This document shows, piece after piece, positions 11,164-22,631 of a DNA stretch of 64,000 nt. How positions within the stretch are numbered: position 1 is the first letter of the stretch; each line of letters opens with the position of its first letter. The stretch is taken from NCBI GenBank assembly GCA_017893485.1, contig CM030364.1, positions 46,215,254 to 46,279,253 on the forward strand, read 5' to 3'. The stretch comes from Hemerocallis citrina (taxonomy: Eukaryota; Streptophyta; Magnoliopsida; Asparagales; Asphodelaceae). Under the pieces are notes generated by a model, which was not told the origin of the DNA, did not search any database, and was given only the letters and a program-made list of their open reading frames with translations. A program made the position numbers and the translations under genes.

Positions 11164-11841
11164 TTACAGCGAGCTTGTCCCAAGCTCGAAATTGGGGAAA
11201 TTAGCACGCAAGTCATCAATATCAATCCAAGAAGCATTTTCAGCAGAGGAGTTCTTCCACTTGATTAACAGCTTGATTCCCACCCTATTATTCTTCTTGA
11301 ATATCCTGCGACCCAGTACTTGCTCTGGCTCATCTTCGTGAATGGCGGGAACCCACCATTGAGGTGGTTCAAGTTCCACTTCTGGAGGATGGGTTCCATG
11401 ACAGGGTTTGAGTTTTGAGATGTGGAAGATGGGATGGATGGAAGCATTCGATGGTAATTCTAGTCGATATGCGACCTCACCAATTCTTTCCAGTATGCGA
11501 TACGGACCAAAGAACTTAGGTGATAGTTTCTGCGGAGTTCCCCCTCGAATGGACACTTGTTTGTAGGGTTGAATTTTTAAAAACACCAAGTCCCCGACTG
11601 AGAATTCCCTCTCCGTCCTCCTCTTGTCAGCGAAGAGCTTCATTCTTTGCTGAGCCATCTTCAAATTGTCCTTCAACAGCTGCAAGACATCATCACGCGA
11701 AAGTAACCCCTCCTCTAATTCTTGCACAGCCGCAGTACCTGGAACATAACGCAGCAACGTCGGTGGAGGAGTCCCATATACTCCTTGGAAAGGGGTAATG
11801 CCGGTTGATACATGCCAATTAGTATTGTACCAGAACTCCGC
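11164..11841 (-). pseudogene. gypsy integrase C-terminus with chromodomain
   Basis: This continues the pol frame beyond the nonsense codon. It carries the GPF/Y-type module (LSPKFFGPYRILERIGEVAY) and a C-terminal chromodomain-like segment (LLIKWKNSSAENASWIDIDD). Chromodomains mark the chromovirus branch of Ty3/gypsy and are thought to steer integration to chromatin. The frame stops close to the polypurine tract. Confidence 0.9.
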
Positions 11842-13962
11842 TCACCCTAAGAATCTACTCCACTCTCTTGGTTTCTGACCACACAAACAACGCAAGTAGA
11901 GCTCCAAAGCCTTGTTCACGATTTCAGTCTGCCCATCGCTCTGTGGATGGTATGCCGTGGAGTGCCGCAGCTTGCATTGTTGGAGAGCGAAGAATTCTCT
12001 CCAGAACTTGCTCATGAATATGGGATCCCTGTCACTTACAATACTTCGTGGCATTCCGTGGAGCCTATAAACTTGATCAACGAAGATTTGCACAATAGAC
12101 TCTACAGTGTATGGGTGAGAGATTCCTATGAAATGAGCGTATTGCATGAGACGATCCACCACAACCATCACAGCATTCTTGCCTCTGCTTTTGGGCAATC
12201 CCTCGACGAAGTCCATGGAAATATCCTCCCAAACTTTCTCCGGAATTGGAAGAGGATGTAGCAATCCAGCAGGGAGCAAAGTTTCATACTTGTTTCTTTG
12301 GCAGACTAGACATTCTTTGATCCCCAATTTCACATCCCTGGTGATGCCTTCCCAAATAAACGACCTCCCGATTCGGTGTAGTGTTTTGTGATGACCGGAG
12401 TGGCCACCTGAGCTTGATGAGTGTAAATCATGGAAGATTAGCTTCCTTACCTCAGCTTTTGGACTGATCAGAATGCGTCCCTTATAGAACCACAGGCCAT
12501 TAGCAAAGCCGTAGAGCTGAGCATCTAAGTTTCCACTGCTTCTCCTCTCTTCTAACCGCTGATAATAAATGTCTTGCCTCACCAAGTTTTTGATGTCATC
12601 AATCCATTGGGGGAGGACCAACGAGATCTCCAAGCACGTTTCCGAGGGTCCTATTCTCCTTGAGAGGCCATCGGCAGGTGGATTGAGGGTTCCCCTTTTG
12701 TATTCGACGGTGAATGTGAGCCCCAATAGCTTCCACAACCACTTCTCTTGTATCTCTGTGTGAAACTTCTGCTCGAGGATATGCTTGATGCTTTGTTGAT
12801 CGGTGCGGATCACAAACTCATTCCCTAGAAGGTAGTGTCGCCACTGCTTGATGGCTTGTAGAATGGCTAGGACTTCCTTCTCATATGTTGAGAGAGACAA
12901 ATTCTTCCCTTTTAGAGCTTTACTCATGTACGCGATGGGGTGGTGCTCTTGCATCAGAACTACGCCAATGCCCTCCTTGGAAGCATCTGTTTCGACAATG
13001 AAGGGTTTTGCAAAATCTGGAGCCTGCAAGACCGGGGTGGTGGTGATCGCCTTCTTCAGCTTCTCAAAGGCTTGAGTTGCTACAATAGACCACTTGAATG
13101 CATTCTTTCTCAATAGCTGAGTAAGCGGCGCGGCGATGCTTGCGTAGTCCTTCACAAATCGTCGGTAGTATCCCATAAGCCCAAGAAAACCCCTCAACTC
13201 CTTAATATTCTTTGGCTCTGGCCATTCCTCTACTGTCGTGATCTTACTCTCATCCACTTCTATTCCCTTGGCACTGATAATGTGCCCCAAGTAACCCACC
13301 GACGTGCGTCCAAAGCTGCATTTGGTTGCTTTGGCCTGCAGATTGTTCTCTTTTAGCACCTTCAGAACCTTGCGCAAATGCAGCAAGTGTTCTTCCCATG
13401 ATGAACTGTAGATTAAAATATCGTCGAAAAATACCAATACAAACTGTCGGAGATACTCATTAAAGATGCTGTTCATCAAATTTTGAAATGTTGATGGCGC
13501 GTTGGTAAGACCAAAAGGCATTACCACAAATTCGAAGTGTCCATGATGTGTTCTAAATGCAGTTTTGGGAATGTCGTCGTTGCTAACTCTGATCTGGTGA
13601 TACCCCGACCTCAGATCGATCTTGGAGAAGTATTGAGCCCCGTGGAGTTCATCTAACAATTCATCAATGACAGGAATAGGGAATTTCGCCTTGATGGTTT
13701 GATTATTGAGAGCTCTATAATCGACACACATCCTCCAACTACCATCGGACTTCTTGATCAAAATGACGGGAGAAGAGTAGGGACTGTGGCTTGGACGGAT
13801 GAAACCTGCATTGAGCATTTCCTTGATTTGTTTCTCAATCTCGGCCTTGTAGGAGTGTGGAAGTTTATAGGGTCTCTGACATACCGGTTGATGGCCATCT
13901 TGAAGAGGAATTTTGTGATCACTGCTCCTGTGTGGTGGCAATTGCAATTCCTCCTTGAACAC
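11842..13962 (-). pseudogene. pol: gypsy reverse transcriptase, RNase H and integrase
   Basis: The 706-residue frame contains reverse transcriptase (MPFGLTNAPSTFQN; catalytic LVFFDDILIYS near residue 180), RNase H (FIVETDASKEGIGVVLMQ), the integrase HHCC finger (GGHSGHHKTLHRI then CLVCQRNK), and the catalytic core (DISMDFVEGLPKS, SIVSDRDPIFMSKFW, HPQSDGQTE). It ends at a TGA (11842-11844) where related elements have Trp. The same frame then reads on as AEFWYNTNWH into the integrase C-terminus, so one nonsense change cuts the enzyme. Confidence 0.95.
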
Positions 13963-14519
13963 ATCCGAAAATTGATTGAGGATATTGCAATATCAGGATG
14001 GGTTGTAGCTTCCTGGCTTTTCTCTTCCTGTGCGATTTCATTCACTTGTATCAGGTATGCTTGGCAAGTACAATTCTTCATTCCCTGCAGCTCAGAAACT
14101 TGCATCATCTGCAGTTGTGGAGGTACTACCCCTTGCAGCCTTTTCATCTTGTCATCGACCATAAAATCCATTGTCATTTCACCAAAATCCATCGTTACCA
14201 GCCCCAATGTACGAAGCCAATGGGCTCCTAAGACCATTTGCGATGGCCCCAAGGGTAGTAGCAGCAATTCTACTTGCAAGGATACTCCTTGGACCGTGAA
14301 GAATGCTATCTCCACCTTTCCCTCACTTTGCATCACCTGGCCATTGGCTACTGTGACGTTATATCGAAGCTCCTTGTTAACTTGCAATCTAGCTGAAGCA
14401 GCGGTGTAGAGGTCTAAATAGTTATGGGTCGAGCCGGTGTCAATTAGGATGTTCACTTCCTTGCTATTGATGGTGCCCTTAACTCTCATAGTTTGAGGGT
14501 ATATTTGAGTTCCTACCAA
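13758..14519 (-). pseudogene. gypsy aspartic protease region
   Basis: The frame contains NILIDTGSTHNYLD, the active-site signature of a retroviral-type aspartic protease, near residue 27, followed by the conserved MVLGAHWLRTLGLVTMDF block. It overlaps the gag frame end (14479) and the pol frame start (13962) in a different reading frame, so gag-protease-pol is not one continuous frame here. Protease would process the polyprotein. Confidence 0.85.
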
Positions 14520-15836
14520 GGCATGTAAAGAGATTTCGGGGTGCTGTGAGTTGGTGTAGGGGATTGAAGAGGGTAGAGGAATCTGGAGACGAATGTGGGG
14601 GAGACGATGAGGGAAGGGAAGCTAAAGTAGAGGCTGCTGGTGCTTGCTCCTCCGCAGACACGGAGTTCATGTGAACTTCCTCCTCTTCCTCTTCCTCAAA
14701 GCATTCAAGGTAGTAGAATTTTTGAGTCTTGCATATGTGACCCGCGGTGTATTTCTCTTCACAGTTAAAGCACAATCCTCGCGCCCTCCGTTCCCTCATC
14801 TCTTGAACGCTGAGTCTCCTGGGAACAAAATTCTGATAAGGAGGTTTGAGATTAGGTGAGTTATGAGTTGCTGCAGGAGCGGGAGACAACAGAGTCGACT
14901 TAGGAGTGAACGGCACGCGGTAGCTTTTCTTGAGGCAAGCCAATTTCTCTTCGAATCCTTTAGCTAAACCCATAGCTTCCGTCACATTCCTTGGCCTCTG
15001 CGACTTAACGTCCCACCGTATTTCGTCCCTTAACCCGCTGATGAGCGTACTAAGGTAGTGCTTCTCCGTCCAATCGTCTACGAAGTTGGAGAGTCGATCA
15101 AATTCCTGGATGTACGCTTCGATGTCTCCCTTTTGTTGAAGTTTAGACAACATTCCACTGTAGTCTTGGAACTCAGAGGGACCAAATCTTGTGAGTAATT
15201 CCTGCAAGAACTGAGGCCATGTCATCTCCGGCATTTTTGGCTTGATATGTCGACGAAACCACTGCGCCGCTCTTCCCCGAAGATTGAGCGAAGCATATTT
15301 GAGCCTATGCATCTCCGGCACCTCATAGAACTCCAAGAACTGTTCTACGCCGCAGATCCACTCCGTCAGATCCCCTTCCTGAAAGATTGGGAACTCCACC
15401 TTGAAGGGAGTGCGATAGATCCCTCCATGGTCTTGAATACCTGTGAGGTGATTGGGAACTTGAAAGGGGGGAAAAATGTGAGTGTTCTGTGGAGGAGGAG
15501 ACGGAATCAATGGCGGGGGAGGGAGGGAGTTGGTAGTAGTGGTGGGTTTGGGGGTCGATGTACAGTCTGCTGCATCAATGCCAGCATAGCATCCAATCGA
15601 ACATTCACCATTGTTTCCATTGCGAGGAATCGCTCATTGATGCCTTCCGCTATCGCTTCGACTCTTTCGGTGAGATACCCACTTCGCAGTTGGATCTCCG
15701 CCATTTGACTCTTGAGATTGGCCACTTCTCCTTCCAACTGAGCACTCCCTTCGTCTCTTCCATCGCCTTCGCTATAGCTTGGCTCTGATACCAAGTTGTC
15801 AGGGTTGGGGTTGTGATGGGTTCTTGATCGAGCCAT
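14479..15836 (-). pseudogene. gag: gypsy gag polyprotein region
   Basis: One frame runs from an ATG at 15836, inside the LTR, to 15507 (MARSRTHHNPNPDNLVSEPS). A second overlapping frame, 15510-14479, carries the capsid: RTPFKVEFPIFQEGDLTEWI, then AAQWFRRHIKPKMPEMTWPQ, then FGPSEFQDYSGMLSKLQQKG. A zinc-knuckle-like CFNCEEKYTAGHIC follows at about residues 248-261. Gag forms the particle and binds genomic RNA. The frame change between the two parts, and a second one into protease, suggest frameshift mutations in this copy, although programmed shifting cannot be excluded from sequence alone. Confidence 0.85.
15781..15793 (-). promoter_or_regulatory. Primer binding site, initiator-Met tRNA type
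   Basis: Three bases inside the 5' LTR the minus strand reads TGGTATCAGAGCC. This is the usual plant primer binding site complementary to the initiator methionine tRNA 3' end. Confidence 0.9.
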
Positions 15837-16220
15837 GAAGAAGTTGGGGGAAGAGAAGGAGGAAGAAGAAGAAGAAGATAGAGGAAGTTTGGAGAAGATG
15901 AAAGAAGATTTTTATTCATGATCCTTTCCAGAACATTACAGCTATATAAAGAGCTACACTGATTCTCTGTTAGACAGACTGGAGGTACGTGCAACACGCA
16001 CGAAACCCTCTTCCCGCCAACAGATTCACCCGCTCAGCTCCTAATTCAAAAATAGTGCGCTAAGCGCGTACAACCACTCTAATACAGACTCTCACTCTGA
16101 AACAGATTATTCTACTCCCTACTCTGATACTTGATATCTATCAGCTATCTCCTACTCTCTTGCACTAGCTTCTCAGACGGAGTCGAGATCAGAGCTATCC
16201 TGCCGGCGGCGACTCTAACA
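15797..16220 (-). repeat. 5' LTR of the gypsy element
   Basis: It is the partner of 10727-11151. In element orientation it starts TGTTAGAGTCGCC and ends CCCTGACA. A TTATATAG sequence in the middle is a candidate TATA box. Confidence 0.95.
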
Positions 16221-16596
16221 ATTTCTCGATCAAAAGCAAAGCTCAAGTACTTAGAAATAACTTAGTTAGAACGATATGTGACACGTGAGGCAATTTCTTA
16301 TGACTCATTCATAATAGGTATCACCTTACCCATCAAGTGTGAGGTTGTTCTAAAAATTGCTTGTTTTGTTTATCTTCACCTGCAGTAATAATGATACATG
16401 ATTACATGAAGATTGGCTTATTTATGCCATTCACTTACTCGATCATACTTGTGTCAGCTTTAAAGAAAAAAGAAGACATTTCCAGGTACAAAAAATACTA
16501 ATTTGTGTAAGGTTGCTCTTCTAAACTCATTGCATTCTCGAGCAATAAAACCAAAAGATGTGAATGAATCTGAGTACATACAGTGTAAGCGAACAA
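16221..16596. other. Short intergenic stretch between the gypsy LTR and the YlmG 3' end
   Basis: No gene is seen. It may include the distal 3' UTR or terminator of the minus-strand YlmG gene. Confidence 0.35.
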
Positions 16597-17108
16597 CAAG
16601 GTACAAGCTCTTGGTAGTAGAAAGATTACATTAGATACAAAAAAAAAAACAATTTATCCAGCAACAACTTTGTCAAGCAGGGAATCAGTATGCTTTAGAG
16701 CTTCCATTCAATCATGTTGCTTCGCGCTCTTTGAGGTCAACCTATGGATCCACTTCTGAGTTTCGGTACAATTTTCAAGCAGTGGCTGCAAAGCAGTGCA
16801 TTGTCGAGATCGAGGTTGAGATGTTAGGAGTTCAGCAGGAAGGGCTGCAGCACAAGGTACAAGCTCTTGGTAGTAGAAAGATTACATTAGATACAAAAAA
16901 AAAAAAAAAAATTTATCCAGCAACAACTTTGTCAAGCAGAGATTCAGTATGCTTTAGAGCTTCCATTCAATCATGTTGCTTCGCGCTCTTTGAGGTCAAC
17001 CTATGGATCCACTTCTTCTGAGTTTCGGTACGATTTTCAAGCAGTGGGTGCAAAGCAGTGCATTGTTGAGATTGAGGTTGAGATGTTGGGAGTTCAGCAG
17101 GAAGGGCT
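16597..17108. repeat. 256-bp tandem duplication covering the end of the YlmG last exon
   Basis: The block starting CAAGGTACAAGCTCTTGGTA occurs with an offset of 256 bp (about 16597-16852 and 16853-17108). Both copies hold CATGTTGCTTCGCGCTC and GGAGTTCAGCAGGAAGGGCT. The right copy includes the end of the YlmG coding exon. The left copy is an extra partial exon downstream of the stop codon. Confidence 0.9.
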
Positions 17109-17228
17109 GCAGCACTGCTGGTGAGGGCATTGAGGACCAGGAAAGCCAGAATGGGGGAGAGATCCAAAGTTCCACCAAGTGGTGGGATTATTCCTCGGAA
17201 TATGTTTAGATATGGATCACATATAGTG
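16967..17228 (-). CDS. YLMG: YlmG/YGGT family chloroplast protein, exon 3
   Basis: A strong acceptor (TTTTTTTCCTTTGCAG, minus strand) precedes position 17228. The exon opens in phase 2 with TICDPYLNIFRGIIPPLGG, followed by DLSPILAFLVLNALTSSAAA and ELPTS. These are signature blocks of the plant YlmG (YGGT) family, which has two membrane spans in chloroplast membranes. Arabidopsis relatives act in plastid nucleoid distribution, and CCB3 in cytochrome b6 haem attachment. The frame ends at 16967-16969 after a non-conserved tail (CTALHPLLENRTETQ). The exon completes the split serine codon left by exon 2 exactly, so exons at 39.6 kb and 17.2 kb form one frame of about 220 residues. Confidence 0.88.
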
Positions 17229-17749
17229 CTGCAAAGGAAAAAAACAAAATCAATTCGAAGGATTTCAATCCTCATTCAAAGGGCTTTAGTTGAATGTATT
17301 TTGAGGGTTTGTAGTCAAAATGCCAATTTAATCGAGCAAAATGCAGCAGAACATAAGGAATATATGGAGTACCCTATTCTTTGGAAATAGTTACCTTATA
17401 AATTTGGTATAATGGTAATAGAAATAAGTGAACAACAAGGATATTTACAGATAGATATCGTGCACTTATTTTAATGGCATTACAAAATGATTAATTGACA
17501 CATTATATTTTATAATTGAAAACCAAACAATGATATGAACATTCTGAAACTTCAGATTGGAAATGGAACTTCGTCAACATGCCTGTGTTAGAATAATGAA
17601 AAATCTATGCATATACCACTCTAGCTTACAAAATGTTTGAATCCAAAAGAACCCTCAAAGCCGCCCAGCTACTTACTTTCCCCTAATATATATGTGCAAA
17701 ATTTGGCTTGATCTGATCCATAGGGACCAAGGTCTCCCTGGAGATACAT

Positions 17750-18340
17750 AGAACTTTTAACTGAATAACCTCATTGTTGAGCTCCTGACGCCATGATGAA
17801 ATTTCAGAATATTTGAAATCGTCCAAAATCGGTGCACTATAATTACCATGAATTTGGGAGAAAATGCTAAAATTTCAAAATGTCTCGAAAACCTCCAAAA
17901 TCCAAAATCTATAGGTACCCCGAAAATCATGTGAAAAGGCCAAAATTTCACAATCTCTTAAAATCCTCTAAAATTGGTGGGTTACCCATTAAATCAGGCG
18001 AAAACGCTAAATTGTCATAATCACTTGAAATCGTCCAAAATCTGGTGGACTATATAAACCCACAAAAACGGGCAAAAACTATGAAATTTCAAGACCTCTT
18101 AAAATTGTCTAAATCGACCCACGGAATCAGATGAAAATGATGAAATGTCAGAATCGCTATAAATCATCCAAAATCAGTCCAAGATCAGTGGGACTATAAC
18201 CCACAAACCGGGCGAAAATGCTAAAATTATATCATTCTCCATCGCCAAATATTAGCGGACTATAACCGACGAAATCAGACGAAAATGATGAGATATCAGA
18301 ACTGCACGATATTGTCCAGAATCAGTGCACTTAGACCTTT
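17750..18340 (+). repeat. ~70-bp repeat array, left arm copy 1
   Basis: About eight degenerate units carry AAATCGTCCAAAATCGGTGG, TATAACCCAC and GGCGAAAATGCTGAAAT, each about 60-75 bp. It is followed by a CT-rich stretch (18370-18500). The inverted counterpart is at 30255-31090. Confidence 0.8.
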
Positions 18341-18622
18341 TATAGACTATGTTTTAGAAATTTCTAAATGAACATTTCCCTCTCCTTTTCCTTCACACTC
18401 CCTATCTCTCACCTTGAGGTTTCCATAGCATCATTCTCTTTTTTTTCCCCCTTCACTGTCTGCTTATCATAACTCTCATTTCTCTCTCATTTTCACTTCA
18501 ATCACATGACTTCTCGGTCACTTTGTTAAATTTACACTTATTTTTTAGAGAAACGTGAGTTAATTATTCACCGTATGCACAATTGGTCATATGATTTTTT
18601 TTCTAGGAAGTTGGGCAGGTTA

Positions 18623-19274
18623 GAGCAAGCCCTACCGTTCCTTAAACCCCTCCCCCCCCCCCCCCCCCTCGGCATTTTTTCACACCCCCCCCCCAATTGA
18701 TATGTATCTGGTGGGCCCCCTACCTCCTTTTTTTTGGCGATCCGTAATTGGAGCCGCATATAACCGCAAAACTTTTTTTGCAAAAACCCCCCTCCTTTAA
18801 TCCAAAATTTGCATAGGCAATATATTTATGGAATAAACGATCAAAAATATATATATATTTATGGAATATATTAGTATATATTTATTTGTTTGATTTGTTT
18901 TTTTAAAACTTCATTTATATATTTTATTTATAGACACTAAGTATACTGCTATTAAATTTTTAATGTGGTACTCTTTTTCCTACGGGTTTTTTAACGAGGC
19001 CATCAATAATTGTATTACCTATTTCTTAGCAAGTGTATTATCTATTGCTAATTAATTGTATTATAAATTTTTAATTAGTTGTATTATCTTTTTTGCATTC
19101 AACAAATTAGTTTTGTGCAAAAACAAAATGACAAAATTTTTTTATGAAACCCCAAAATGGAGTACCATTGGAGCACCCCAATTGAAACCCCAAATCAAAA
19201 TGGCATATTCTAAGGAATATGCCAAAATGAAACCCCAAAATGGGGATGGAGATGGGGTTCCATTGGCCTTGCTC
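18623..19274. mobile_element. PIF/Harbinger-like MITE
   Basis: The left end GAGCAAGCCCTACCGTTCC and the right end, read inverted, GAGCAAGGCCAATGGAACC are flanked by TTA at 18620-18622 and 19275-19277. A 3-bp TTA duplication with GAGCA-type ends fits a Tourist/Harbinger-derived MITE. It holds long C runs (about 18652-18668 and 18686-18694) and no transposase. Confidence 0.65.
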
Positions 19275-19390
19275 TTAGATCATCTCTCCTTTCATACGGT
19301 TTATAATTGATATCCCTTGTCTATTTATTTTCTTTCATACAGTAACCTATTAGCCTATTAGTCCCAAAGAGAATCTCAAATGCTTTACAA

Positions 19391-19977
19391 TCTATATAAT
19401 AAATTACAAAGAAAGCTATCAAGTGGCTCTCATTCAATCTCCCCTAAAACCAATGGCCTAAATTGATTCTCACAAAACATATTTTCCCATCCAAAATTTC
19501 AAACCCCAAAATTAAATTTTTCCCCTAAAAACTAAAAAACTCATTACTTTATTAGTTTATTACTATCTCTCTCCTCTCTTCACTTTTTCATATTTCTCTA
19601 TTTCTCTCTCTCCCTCTCTCTCCCATTCTTTCTTAATTTACTTAGAAATTTAGATTTTAAAATTTCAGGTTTGTAAAATTTTCAGAATTTTTATGTTTTT
19701 TTTATTGCACATGTTATATTGAAAATAACAAATATCTCTTCAACAGTTAAATTTCATCATTTTCCACCCTTAAAATTCTAAGAAGTTGAATTTTACACCC
19801 ACATTTATAATTATTTTTCAACATATACTAATAGAAACATGGACTTTTATTTACAACTAATTATTGCCATACTATTCAACTTGAACTACATAATTGTTGC
19901 TTTACTGTTTATAGGCTTTTCGTGTGTTGTATCGTTCCGAAGACGTGCCGTAGGCACGTGTCTACGGGCAAATCTAG
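19391..19977 (+). mobile_element. Non-autonomous Helitron, family A copy 1
   Basis: It starts TCTATATAATAAATTACAAA after an A. It ends with a hairpin (CCGTAG ... CTACGG, 19948-19967) about ten bases before CTAG, followed by T. Five other copies in this window share both ends and a CT/GA-rich middle. No Rep/helicase is encoded. Confidence 0.85.
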
Positions 19978-20129
19978 TCATAAGAATAAAATACAATAAA
20001 CACTAGATTACTTATGGGAGGGAGGGAGAGAGAATGAAATGGAAAATGTAGGACAAGCTTTAAAATATTAGAATAAAAGTAAACAGAGAAATAAAAAAAA
20101 TTATTTTCCACCAGTTTCTTTTTTTTTCG

Positions 20130-20155
20130 GGGGGGGGGGGAGGGGGGGGGGGGGA
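20130..20155. repeat. Poly-G run
   Basis: About 23 G residues broken by one A. It lies just outside the Helitron in the left inverted arm. Confidence 0.85.
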
Positions 20156-20399
20156 CTCCACAGGCTTTCTGTGGAGAGAGAAAATGAATAAAACTCTATC
20201 CGACTAATATTAACTTACTGAAATTTAATATTAGAATTTGCTTCAAAAGGTAACATTTTATTGTTCAAAATTTGAAAGTGGTTTTTCTTGTTGAGTAATA
20301 CTTTTTCTATATAATCTCTATCCAATGCATATAGTTTCTCACATTCAAAATTAAAATGCCTAAATTAATTTTGACTAAATTTCAAGCAAATCTTTTTTT

Positions 20400-20893
20400 T
20401 CCCTAGTAGATCATCTCGCTTGAGGATTCAAGCGATTCCCACAAAATAAGGCGTAAAAGATGAAATTTAAAAAATTCCCAAAATCGTCCAAAACCAGTGG
20501 GGTATATAACCCACGAGATCATGCGAAAATGCTGAAATCATAATATCTCGAAATCGTCCGAATCATGGACTATATTAAAACAAAACATTTTGACAAAAAT
20601 GCTGAAATTTCAGATTATCTCAAAAACATCCAAAATTGGTGGGCACCCATAAAATCATGCGAAAATACCGAACTTTCAAAATATCTCATAATCATCCAAA
20701 ATCGGTGCATTACCCACAAAATTGGGTAAGAATGCTGAAATGTCAGAATTGCTTAAATAGTCTAAAATCGGTGGGAATATAACCCATGAAATTGGGGGAA
20801 TCTTTCGAAATTTTAGAATCTCTTGAAATCAACCAAAATTGGTGGGCCAAAATTTTTTTAAAAAAATGCAGAAATTTTAGAATCGCTCAAAAT
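20400..20893 (+). repeat. ~70-bp repeat array, left arm copy 2
   Basis: Several units of the same ~70-bp family, preceded by CATCTCGCTTGAGG. It was split by a hAT insertion and resumes at 22040-22210. The inverted counterpart is 28900-29530, including an inverted CATCTCGCTTGCGAG block at 29473. Confidence 0.8.
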
Positions 20894-22039
20894 TAGGGAT
20901 GCTTTCGGATTGGATACGAATCAGATATCAGCTACACCAATATCCATATCCGCATTCAAAAGACAAATTCGGATACAGGTGCGAACACGACTCGATAAAG
21001 AAAAAATCATATCCGTATTCGTAAATTTCGGATACGGTGTATCGAATACAAATACAAATTCGGATATCAAATTAATATTATATAAAATAAATGCGGAAAG
21101 AAAATAAAATCAAATAGAATATGCAAAACTTTTTAACTCAATATACTAATTACCAAGAAAAAAGAATAGTTTAGGGATTAAAAAAATTCTACATGATTAT
21201 AATTTAAGGTACAATATGAGCATACAAAAGGTTGAAGATCATATTTTAAATTTTAAGGGGTGACATTAAAGAGGTTAGATTATATGAAAATTATATATAT
21301 ACTAGATTTGCCCGTGGGCACGTGCACACGGCACGTATTGAGAACGATACAACATATGAAAAGCCTTGTAAACAGTAAATCAACAATTATATAGCTCAAG
21401 TTTGAATAGTATGACAATAATTAGTTGTAAATCAAAGAAATAAAAGAGTTGTTTTTTTTTGGGGGGGGGGGGGGGGAATTTGAATTTGAGTTTTGGGGGA
21501 AAACTTTTTTTGGGGGGGGGGGGAGGGGGGGGGGGCTGAATGTGTTTTGTGAGGTTAGATCTGGACCTTTGATTTTGGGGGGATTGAAGGATAGCCACTT
21601 GATAGCTTTCTTTGTGTTTTATTATATAGATAACTATAAATAGTCAACTCAGGGCTCTAATACAAATTGCTTTCCTTAGATGTAATGGAACATAAAAATG
21701 TTAAGTCAACCCAGGGGACTTACTTGAAAGTTTCAGTTAGTTGTATTGGAAAAAAGGGAAAAAAGTGAATGGGCCAGGAGTCGAATCTGAACCATCATGG
21801 TGGAAACGCGAGGAGAGAACCAAAAAGCACCTAGATGACACAAATTCTATATATTATAACACTACGGATATCCGTATCTGATCCAAAAAATTTGGACGGA
21901 TTTGTATCCGAAGAAAATTGGGCTTTCGCTATCCGGATCTGGATCCGAATCCGAGCAAATCTGAATTTTTTATATGTGACTCCGCATTAATTTCGAATTC
22001 GGATCTTTTCAGATAAATCCATATATGAGAGCATGCCAA
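20894..22039. mobile_element. Non-autonomous hAT element carrying a Helitron
   Basis: Exact 8-bp flanks CTCAAAAT occur at 20886-20893 and 22040-22047. The ends are TAGGGATGCTTTCGG and, inverted, TTGGCATGCTCTCAT. Subterminal regions are dense in GGATA/TATCCG motifs as in plant hAT elements. No transposase is present. A family A Helitron is nested at 21302-21630. Removing the element and one flank rejoins a ~70-bp repeat unit. Confidence 0.85.
21302..21630 (-). mobile_element. Non-autonomous Helitron, family A copy 2
   Basis: On the minus strand it starts TCTATATAATAAAACACAAA and ends in CTAG after a short hairpin region with GCACGTGC, between A and T. It contains two long G runs (about 21461-21476 and 21511-21534). 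Confidence 0.85.
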
Positions 22040-22210
22040 CTCAAAATCGTCCTGAAAATATGGACTATAACGCACGAAATCGGGGAAAAAGTGCTAAAAT
22101 ATCATAATCGCTCAAAATTGTCCAAAATCAGTGGACCAACTATGAAATAGGACGAAAAAAACGAATTTCAAAATCTCTTTAAATCATCAAAAAACATTGG
22201 GCTCATGCAA
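22040..22210 (+). repeat. ~70-bp repeat array, continuation after the hAT element
   Basis: Two to three further units (AAAATCGTCC, GGACTATAAC, AGTGCTAAAAT) continue the array that the hAT element split. Confidence 0.7.
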
Positions 22211-22273
22211 AATGAGAATGATGTTCATAGAACTCAAACTATGGTAGTAGATCGATATATATAGACCATAAGG

Positions 22274-22612
22274 GATTTAAAAGAAGTAGGTAAAATATAC
22301 GTAGTAAAACTCTCCATCTAGAATCAATCCAAATGAAATTATACACCTTCAATTCTCGGTTTTCAGTTGAGAATAAGGATGTGAAGAGCGAAATTTTTGA
22401 AAACGTGGATAGAGTGAAAATAAGTAGGAAAGGCGATTACGTTTTTCTAGCAAATCAGACATTTTATGGATTTTATAATATTATGTAGTGGAATGGAAGT
22501 CGATAGATTTTCTTATCCGTGCATATTTCATGATTTAACACGGCACAAATTTCAAATTTCAAATATGAAGATTAATACCTATATTTTACCCAATTTAAAT
22601 CCCTTGCGGTAA
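22274..22612. mobile_element. Foldback MITE-like element
   Basis: The left end GGGATTTAAAAGAAGTAGGTAA pairs with the right end, which read inverted is GGGATTTAAATTGGGTAAA. The internal sequence is related to 31157-31460, where a ~210-bp core lies in the opposite orientation. No clear target duplication is visible. Confidence 0.45.
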
Positions 22613-22631
22613 ACACTCTTTACAAATCCGA

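Larger units (their letters stand above)
10727..16220 (-). mobile_element. Ty3/gypsy chromovirus LTR retrotransposon
   Basis: Two LTRs of 425 and 424 bp (10727-11151 and 15797-16220) bracket gag, protease, reverse transcriptase, RNase H, integrase and a chromodomain in gypsy order on the minus strand. Both LTRs begin TG and end CA when read inwards. I count about eight differences between them (about 2%), so insertion is comparatively recent. The flanking pentamers GTTAC (10722-10726) and ATTTC (16221-16225) match at only three positions. Frame changes and a stop codon in integrase mean this copy is not autonomous. I could not assign it to a named chromovirus lineage. Confidence 0.95.

Noticed and set aside
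13699..14409. A 236-codon plus-strand frame
   Set aside because: It is antisense to gypsy protease and reverse transcriptase and has no independent support.
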